Positions 53,990 through 64,000 of a stretch of DNA of 64,000 bases are shown here, piece after piece. The stretch covers positions 3,333,092 through 3,397,091 of the forward strand of contig JAQFVV010000020.1 of the NCBI GenBank assembly GCA_028023455.1. The letters are read 5' to 3'. Both the position numbers and the translations under genes were made by a program. How positions within the stretch are numbered: the first letter of the stretch is position 1; each line of letters begins with the position of its first letter. Origin of the DNA: Epiperipatus broadwayi (lineage: Eukaryota; Onychophora; Udeonychophora; Euonychophora; Peripatidae). The notes below the pieces were generated by a model. That model saw nothing but the letters and a program-made list of their open reading frames with translations. It was not told the origin of the DNA and did not search any database.

Positions 53990-54281
53990 GAGTACTGCTA
54001 CAAAATTTTAATAATAACCTTTGCGTTATTGTTAAGTTTTCATCCTTATTACTATTCTGTACCAAAGATAAAACAACAAGTATATATGTCTATATTAGGT
54101 CACTAGCTTGATATTACTATCTGACATTATTAACTATGTCTTAAAGTCAATGGCTTAATATAGACATATATACTTGTTATTTTATCTTTGGTACAGAATA
54201 GTTGGAAAATGTCTTTGATAATAAGGATGAAAACTTAATAAATACCGCAAAGGTTATTATTAAAATTTTGTAGCAGTACTC
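53990..54281. repeat. Hairpin, about 125-base arms
   Basis: The left arm 'gagtactgctacaaaatttt' to 'atatatgtctatatta' is mirrored on the right and ends at 'gtagcagtactc'. Mismatches and one small insertion are present in the middle. No coding content. Confidence 0.8.
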
Positions 54282-55038
<757 letters not shown>

Positions 55039-56215
55039 CTGCTGTCTCTTGTAGAAGTAGGACGTGTTTTTTCCTCTCTTAAAAACTATTGGAATTTTTT
55101 TTTTTTTAAGGAGTCTCTCGTTATTTATTTTATCAGCTTTTTTGGATATCAAACCGGTTTCTTCTATGTTATTATATGGACAAAGTGATTAAGTCAACAT
55201 TAGCTTTATGGTAGACATCATTTAATTTGGAATTATGTTTATAAGATTTATACATTTTATAAATCTTTGATCAAGGATTAACATGTGCATATTTTCTGTG
55301 AAATTAATTGGATCAAAATATGTTTTTTTTATTGATTTTCACTTTTTCTATTGTTCTAGTATAATTGATCTTTTGACAACTGCAGATATACTTTGACGTC
55401 AAAATTAATTAATTGAAGTAGCTTATTTTAATGGATTTTTCATAATGGTTTTTTTGAATGGATTGTTTACTGTGGTCTAATAGGCCTTGGGGATTTTATA
55501 AACAAATGGATTTTTTAGTGTTTTTTTTTTTTTTGAGAGAGAGAGAGATCTTTACTTAGAACTAATATGCCTGGAGGATATTATTAGTAAAGCTTATAGT
55601 TTATTTTTGGAAACTATTTTTTATTATTTTATTTTTATGGTTTATTGGTATTATAAGATTTATTGACTATTATATCGGTTTATACAAAAATCTACTATAA
55701 AGTTTTAATTTAACATTTTTTTTATTTTTTTTTAAATACTTTATTCAATTTGGATAAGATTGATAAGTTATTGCTTTCAGTTACTTAGTGATTTCTTATC
55801 TTCGTATAATCTAGTATTTTCCAAGTTACTTCACCTTAGGATATTTATCTTTTGTTTAAACTTGTTTGAAACATACGTTTATATGTAAATTTACTTATGG
55901 ATATGGAGCGTATTACAGATATAATGTATACAATTGGATATTTTATTTACATATATATTACTTCACTTTTATAATATATAATGGCACCTTTTTTTTATTT
56001 TTTATTTATAATATATAACAAGTGTTGGCAACATTTTCTATAGCTTGTCCTTTGAGTTTATACAATGTTTGTGGAAGACAAAAACATTTATAAGGGATTC
56101 TTTGTTAATAGAAATAACAAATTTGATTTATTATATCGTTTTGAAAAAAGTCTGTCTGATTAATTTTCAATTGATATAAAATGTTATTTCATAAATAATT
56201 AACACATAGTGATTT
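55039..56215. other. AT-rich stretch before the second PHD ORF
   Basis: T-rich DNA with several long T runs. It may be the 5' UTR or promoter of the element whose ORF1 begins at about 56917, but no motif proves this. Confidence 0.3.
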
Positions 56216-56700
56216 TGATATTTTTATAATTTTATTTTGGACATTGTTTGTTTTTATATATATAGTACAATTGAATATGTTTATATAATTTATCTAATAT
56301 ATTATTGTAATTATAAATTTTATTAAACGCCCATTATTATATTAAGTAATAATTTACTAAGGCTGTAACCTTAGAAATAAGCGTCTGAAAAATACGAAGG
56401 TAGGGACCTCTATAGTTTAAGACCTATAGAGGTCCCTACCTTCGTATTTTTCAGACGTTTATTTCTAAGGTTACAGCCTTAGTAAATTATTACTTAATAT
56501 ATTATTGTGATGTTTAATAATCTTGTCTTGGATATTGTTTGTTTTATATATATATAGTACAATTGAATATACATTTATATAATTTACCTAATATATAATT
56601 GTGATATATTTAATAATCTTGTCTTGGATATTGTTTGTTTTTTATATATATAGTACAATTGAATATATATTTATATAATTTACTTAATATATAATTTTTG
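56216..56700. repeat. Three degenerate tandem units, one split by a hairpin
   Basis: Units of about 90-100 bases share 'gtcttggatattgtttgttt', 'agtacaattgaatat' and 'ttatataattta' at 56230, 56527 and 56625. The first and second are separated by the hairpin at 56341-56498, as if it had inserted into the array. Confidence 0.65.
56341..56498. repeat. Almost perfect hairpin, 75-base arms, 8-base loop
   Basis: 'attaagtaataatttactaa' to 'gtagggacctctatag', the loop 'tttaagac', then the exact reverse complement, with about one mismatch. The quality of the match is higher than in any other hairpin here, so it is either young or conserved by conversion. No coding content. Confidence 0.9.
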
Positions 56701-56916
56701 TATTTCCTTAGATTTGTTTTTTTCCCAATTTTATTATTTTTTTTTTTGTTAAGTAACAGATATTGCCATTGTTTGTTTTATAATTAAATTATTTTACTAT
56801 AATGCATTTATTCACTTTATAATTTTTAGTTGAAGGGATTTAATTGTGTACTTAGATGGGATTTACTTATTATCCTGTATCTATTTTTTTTGTTTGTTTT
56901 GTTAGTTTTATTTTAG

Positions 56917-58680
<1,764 letters not shown>

Positions 58681-58701
<21 letters not shown>

Positions 58702-61700
58702 GGTAAGAAGCAATCGTTAAGTTCTCCGATGTAAGTATTTATTTTTTACTTTTGTTCCAACTTGTTATGCGAAAAATAAACATAATACAGGAAAAATCGA
58801 ATTATATAATAGATTAATAGTGTTTTTTGAAAAATATCGGTGTGTTTTAATATCTTTTTTAAAAAAAATACTGACTTGAGTCAGAATAAATCATGGCTAC
58901 TGCCCAGTCAAGCGTGAGCGAATTAAGCACCAATACAAAATTAACAACATTGTTAGTTTCAACATCGCCTATTTCGTATGAAAAAGTACTTAAAAGTAAT
59001 AGCAATACTACAGCACCAACTCAAATACCGCGCTTCCGTAGAACAAACACAAATGATATTAAAAATCTTGATCTAAACACTCGAGAGGAAAATCAACCCC
59101 CAGCCGCAATCTGGACAAAAGAAACGCTTGAAAATGTGACGGACCGTTTCAGTAATACGGTGCCTCGGACGTTATTTGAAACATTTCGCAGGTTTTTTTC
59201 ACCAACTTCGTTAGTACTCGCAGTAACCGATAATCAATGCTCATTATATCGTTTCCCAAAAGCTTTATTATATGAAGCAATCACGCAAAATGCACTATGG
59301 GAAACAATCTCTTGTATCGCCGACCACCCAAATTCTCGATATATAACCATTGATTTTTATACTCAGCAGCAAAAAGAACGGTTTCAATCCACTATTTTAG
59401 CACTTGATAATTACGCACTCGTAATTATAGATGAAAACCGGAAAAATATAATTACTGGAGTGCTTAAAAATACTTATCTTAAATACAACGTACAAGATTT
59501 TCAAAAAATGATAAACCCGTTTGGAAAAGTAATTGCCCTACAGCCTATATATTTAAAAGACACACCTATACCGATATGTAGTAATCGTTTTGAATTTAAA
59601 ATAAAACTACATAAAAATGTAGATGCCTCAACGATTCCAACACAGATTACAGATCAAGAAGCGACACTCTCTCTTCACATAAGAGGTCTAAAGCCACTTT
59701 GTTTTGGCTGTGGACAGAGAGGACACCTAGCAACTCAGTGCGATAACATAAAAAGCAATCACTGTGAACAAACTAAAATCCTCTCCCCAGAACAACCCAG
59801 TGATGAAAATAAAATTTATAATAACACTACATCCATTGGCAACCCAATAATAGAAACCGGAAAAAAACAGATTCAAACACCCACAAACAAAAATAATAAT
59901 GGATCAGAATTGCCTATCCCAAAGACCAACCAAAAAAATAATAACACAAAAACTAACACAGAAATCCAAGATTCAAACGAAAATAATTCTCAAGAAACCA
60001 CAACACAAAATACAGCAATTACATCACAGGATCAGCATCTCAATAAAACAAAATGTGTACCAAGTAAAAATCAACAAACAGAAAGTAAACACACACAGTT
60101 ATATAATGAAAATATAAATCCAGATAATATAAAGATACCAATAATAAAAAAAACTACAATTATAAACAAAACTGCATCAAACATAATGGATGCAATAGAA
60201 GCCCCTCTTCCACCTATTCAAGAGAATACACCAGAGGGAAAAAGGAAGCCCGGCAGACCAAGTAAAAATCATGAATCCAAAAAGGCAAAAAAAACAGACC
60301 AAAAGCACAACTCATCAGACATATACAATTTAGAAAATGATGAAATAGAAATGGATATAAGCCAACAACAAATGGACACCTGTTCGGTTTCATCACAAAT
60401 TGCCTGTATAGAGTCTGAAGCAATATTAAATGAAAGAAAAACTGATGATAAACCCAACGTCTTAAATATGTATCAGCATCCATCTACTGCAATATAAACA
60501 AAAATTTAGTATTAAAAATAAAATAAAAATCAATACCCTGTTAAAAAATTATTTAAAACATAAAGATAAAAATTGGATCTCTCAACATTAGAGGCTTAAA
60601 TGCCACCAAAAAACTTTTTGATCTCAAAAAATGGTTACATACAACACAACCACACATACTTGGGCTTTTGGAAACAAAAATATACAGCAGCTCTCAAATT
60701 GATCCATCAAAATATTTAGTCAGCCAAGGTTTTTGTGCCTGCTCAAGGCAATCATCATCACCATCAGGTGGCACAGGCATAATTATTTCCCACAACTGCC
60801 CTTTTGATTCTTTTAAAATTATATATATTGACTCTAATCTTATCATATTAACACTCCATCATAAAAATATCACACTTAACTTAGTATTTGTATATATACC
60901 ACCAGGCCCCATCATCATCTCCAGAATAATAGCAACAATAAATTCAATGCTTACAGCAACACCAAATCCCATAATACTCCTGGGAGATTTCAACATGACC
61001 TACCAAACTTTTGTCACCAAATGGATCCATCAAATAACAATCCCACTTATGAGTGCTGAGGGTTTTCTCCCATCAAACTCAATATCTTTTAATAACAATA
61101 GATATAAGTCACTTATTGATTTGTGTTTCTACTCACCAATGTTACATCATTATTTTAATCTTGAACTCTGTCCATCTATAATCTCAGATCATGCTGCTCA
61201 GTTCATCACCCTCGACCTAACAAAAATACAGAATACAACAATAGCCCTCCAAAAGACTATGCGAATACTTCTTCCAGCACAAACAACTGAATTCCTATAT
61301 TCAGAAACATATATAATGCTCCAAAAACTTCAAAACATGTCACTTGATCCAGTACAAAAGTATATAGCATTCACCAATATACTTTCTTTCAACATCAATC
61401 ATATTACCTGCAACTCAACACCCCCCACCAGATTATTAGCATTGGCAGATGAACTACATAAAAGAATAACCATTTCCAGACCAACTACAGATAATCAAAC
61501 ACAAATTAAAAAACTTACAGAAATGTACAACAATACATGCAATACACTAAAGCAATATGTAGCAATAAAAAAGAAAAAAATATGCCTTACACAACAACAT
61601 ACTTGGACCAGAGCATACATACGGTGGGCATTGGGATACCCATCCACAGTCAGAGTGCCTATGGCACTTGAAATAGATGGTTCTATAACAGCTGGATATA

Positions 61701-62600
61701 ACATGATAAACCCAATATATCAACACTTTAAAAAAAAACTGCAAAAACAGAGTGTGTACATACCAAATGAAGACATATTTGGAGACCCTGAAACAGACAC
61801 ACCAATAACAACAACTGACATTGTATTTCAACTTGCAACAATAACAAACACATGTCACCCAGGACCACAAGGAATTCCCAAATTTGTGTTCAAACATCTT
61901 AGTCACTTCACAGCAAAATACCTGTGCGATCTAGCCAATTACATATCCCAAAAAATTTACAACATACAAAGTCTATACCCAATTGCAATGGTTCCATTTA
62001 ACAAAAAACCAACAGCAATATCATCTTTATCTAATCTACGACCAATTTCAATGGGACCTTTAGGAATAAAAATTCTTGAAAGAGTGATAAAGGAAAAAAT
62101 AGAACAACACATACTCCCTGTGTTATCATCAGCACAATATGCCAAAAAAGGATCATCCATTGGCCAGGGTGCCTTAATGTACAAAACAATTATTGAAGTA
62201 GTAAAAAAAAGAAAGAAATATGCACCAATTATAGTTCAACTAGACATTGAGGCAGCTTTTGACTCAGTGCCTATAGCCAAATTATTAGACGTGCTGAAAA
62301 AAACAACAACACCTCCATCCCTACTATATATAATAGCAAATCTGCTACTCAGCCGTGAAATTCACATCACATTGAATGGAAAAAAATCACCAGCCTTCAG
62401 ACCGAGTCAATCCATCCCACAAGGATCCCCCCTAAGTGCCTTGCTCTTTACAATATATATAAATCCTCTATTAATAGAGATACAGAAAAAAATAAAAGGC
62501 ATTCAAATTCCAAACACTGCTTTAAATATATCATGCATAGCCTATATGGACGATGTAACCGTTTTCCTCCCCTCTAAAAAGAACCTTCCCATATTACAAG
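58681..62600 (+). mobile_element. Tx1/L1-like non-LTR retrotransposon, 3' part lost (element C)
   Basis: Starts exactly where the AAT array ends. It has a 5' UTR of about 210 bases, an intact ORF1 with a CCHC zinc knuckle and an ORF2 with APE endonuclease and a reverse transcriptase carrying AYMDD. A-rich coding style and base use differ from the T-rich elements A and B, indicating a different lineage. The element stops at 62600, inside the reverse transcriptase, where LTR-like sequence begins. Confidence 0.75.
58893..60497 (+). CDS. ORF1 of element C: gag-like RNA-binding protein with CCHC knuckle
   Basis: An intact 534-codon frame from ATG to TAA. The first 250 residues form a globular region (with FETFRRFFSPTSLVLAVTDN and a segment about RFEFKIKLHKNV). 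A single zinc knuckle, CFGCGQRGHLATQC (C-x2-C-x4-H-x4-C), lies at about residues 269-282. A long Asn/Thr/Lys-rich tail follows, with a basic patch KRKPGRPSK at about residues 450-458 that resembles an AT-hook. L1/Tx1-type ORF1 proteins package the element RNA. The lack of any frame break means the copy was recent until interrupted. Confidence 0.82.
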   Translation: MATAQSSVSELSTNTKLTTLLVSTSPISYEKVLKSNSNTTAPTQIPRFRRTNTNDIKNLDLNTREENQPPAAIWTKETLENVTDRFSNTVPRTLFETFRRFFSPTSLVLAVTDNQCSLYRFPKALLYEAITQNALWETISCIADHPNSRYITIDFYTQQQKERFQSTILALDNYALVIIDENRKNIITGVLKNTYLKYNVQDFQKMINPFGKVIALQPIYLKDTPIPICSNRFEFKIKLHKNVDASTIPTQITDQEATLSLHIRGLKPLCFGCGQRGHLATQCDNIKSNHCEQTKILSPEQPSDENKIYNNTTSIGNPIIETGKKQIQTPTNKNNNGSELPIPKTNQKNNNTKTNTEIQDSNENNSQETTTQNTAITSQDQHLNKTKCVPSKNQQTESKHTQLYNENINPDNIKIPIIKKTTIINKTASNIMDAIEAPLPPIQENTPEGKRKPGRPSKNHESKKAKKTDQKHNSSDIYNLENDEIEMDISQQQMDTCSVSSQIACIESEAILNERKTDDKPNVLNMYQHPSTAI

Positions 62601-62605
62601 TGTAA
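60557..62605 (+). pseudogene. ORF2 of element C: APE endonuclease and reverse transcriptase, truncated
   Basis: The frame is open from 60557 (no ATG at its start; an in-frame TAA precedes it), with KIGSLNIRGLNATK as the start of the endonuclease. Catalytic motifs: ETKI (Glu about 39), GDFN (about 143) and SDH (about 210). Reverse transcriptase: NLRPISMGPLGIKILERVI, QLDIEAAFDSVP (about 561), IPQGSPLSALLF and AYMDDVTVFL (about 662). It stops at 62605, in foreign DNA, so the thumb and zinc-binding tail are absent. Everything before that is uninterrupted. ORF1 ends 60 bases upstream; stop-restart translation or an internal start would be needed. Confidence 0.85.
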
Positions 62606-64000
62606 CGATCCGGAGAATGCGACTTAACGTAAACTGCACTACGGGGCGCCATCTAGGCATTTGAACCTAGAAAAATTTATAAAGCAGGCAGATACGTAAG
62701 TCAAAAAAAAAAAAATATTTTTTTTTTTTTTTTTTAAATTTTGCATCCGGTCGTTAGCCCATGTCACTAGCTCAGTGGAATAGCAGAGATTAAATAATAT
62801 AATATCTTATCTAATTATATTTCAATATTAAAAAAATAAATAAAATAAGCCACTGCCAGTAATTAACATACCAACATTTATTTATGCACATATATATAAG
62901 ATTTAAAATTATTTTAGTATTAGTTTACATTTTTAACATTATTTTTAACTTTACCTTAGATTTTAATTTACATTTTAATTTCTATTATATTTTAAGTTTA
63001 CATTTTAATTAAGTTCGCACAGATGGGATTATAAAAGCTTGTTATAATAAGTTGCTATAGATCGGTTACATAGATTACACGGTTAAAAACATTCCAAAGT
63101 AAACATAAGCGACCAAAATATAAAATTATTGATTACTGACAATTGCGGAGGGAAATTTATATGTAACCCAATAGTATTCACCATAAGATACTTGCATTGT
63201 CACCAATAACTTAAAAGACATCCGAATAAATACATTTTAGATACTCACCGTAAGGTATCATTATTTATCGAATGTCTATATATTTTGATCAAATATGAAA
63301 ACGCAAAACATAGTTAACCGATAAACAATCCATGCAAGCGTCTATAAACAACTTAAATTTAATGCATTTTTATTTAGGGTCGAGTATGAATACTACATAG
63401 ATTTGCATTGAAATTAAAATATTCTATCCCTATTTAACCTTAGGCTAAAATTCGCAGTCAAACTGGCATCAATCCATCTGATACATCGATGTATTCAATG
63501 TAATACGAAATACGGCAGCACCAAAAGAATTAAGAAAAGACATTGACTCTCAATCAGATAGGAATATTACATCTATCTAACGAGAAGAACAATAAAAAAA
63601 AAAAAAACTCCATAGAAAGGAACTGCGTTCTCCGTCTTATAATTCCTTCCATAGGCAAACGGGTGAGTGCGGCGTATATATAAACGATTCTGCCCGTAGC
63701 GAATCTCCGATTACATCTATTAACTACATCAATATATCCAATCCATTGACCCAATCTAACAACGACATAAATAACCTAAGATTACCCTCCCCTAATATAA
63801 CTTTACGAATCTATACAGCTATTCACGCCCGACTTAAGTTTAACATTTTTATAATTAATTTAACAGAAAACAACAATCATAATAAAACTTAAAGAACAAA
63901 AAATAAATAAATGGAAATGATTTTACAAAATAAATAAGAAAAAAAATACATCAAATAACATTATTAATTTAGTTTGGTCAGATAGGATTCTATTGCATTA
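62601..64000. mobile_element. Possible LTR or other element inserted into element C (partial, window end)
   Basis: The sequence changes abruptly at 62601 to TGTAACGATCCGGAGAATGC, with GGGCGCCATCTAGG soon after, so it is richer in G+C and starts with TG as LTRs do. A TATA-like TATATATAAAC lies at about 63675 beside GTGCGGCG, as in an LTR promoter. No coding region is seen before the window ends, and the other LTR, the primer site and the target duplication would all lie outside, so this is only a suggestion. Runs of A/T at 62705-62735 look like a short hairpin. Confidence 0.35.

Noticed and set aside
61495-62184. Minus-strand open frames opposite ORF2 of element C
   Set aside because: They are shadows of the plus-strand reverse transcriptase.

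Overview
This is a strongly AT-rich stretch of animal nuclear DNA. The protein family present, the long phase-1 introns, the tRNA-derived SINEs, the Penelope-like elements and the several LINE types all indicate a metazoan. A chelicerate or another AT-rich invertebrate would fit, but the sequence alone does not fix the phylum. Nothing bacterial, organellar or viral was seen.

Only one ordinary host gene is well supported, and it fills almost half the window. It lies on the minus strand from 30492 to 1412 and encodes an F-box protein of the FBXO39/FBXO33 type. Its three coding exons (29499-30492, 9669-9830, 1412-1563) join in frame through two GT-AG, phase-1 introns of about 19.7 kb and 8.1 kb and give a 435-residue protein. 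The introns are full of repeats. They hold four tRNA-derived SINE copies (a fifth lies just beyond the stop codon or elsewhere in the window, as listed), an uncharacterised interspersed repeat that often sits as palindromes, a head-to-head pair of decayed Penelope-like elements (about 15800-19140), a palindrome of GIY-YIG nuclease fragments (about 21300-22460), another GIY-YIG fragment near 27100, and several hairpins.

From 30.5 to 46 kb the window is intergenic. It holds decayed LINE 3' fragments, a poly-G island, mixed TAA/CAA microsatellites, a broken LTR-retrotransposon gag region (41.3-43.4 kb, minus) and AT-rich filler.

From 46 to 62.6 kb there is a chain of non-LTR retrotransposons separated by long (TTA)n or (TAA)n arrays. 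In order these are a nearly full-length Jockey/CR1-like element with a PHD-finger ORF1 (46.4-50.7 kb); a minus-strand LINE 3' fragment between two arrays (51.0-52.2 kb); a second PHD-finger ORF1 running into a poly-Asn tract (56.9-58.7 kb); and, starting at the end of that array, a Tx1/L1-like element with an intact CCHC ORF1 and an ORF2 open through the YMDD box. That ORF2 is cut at 62600, where sequence resembling an LTR begins. The repeated meeting of elements at TAA arrays, with the two Tx1/L1-like copies in the same orientation relative to the repeat strand, is the most interesting signal here: it suggests either target-specific insertion into TAA microsatellites or recombination between such arrays.
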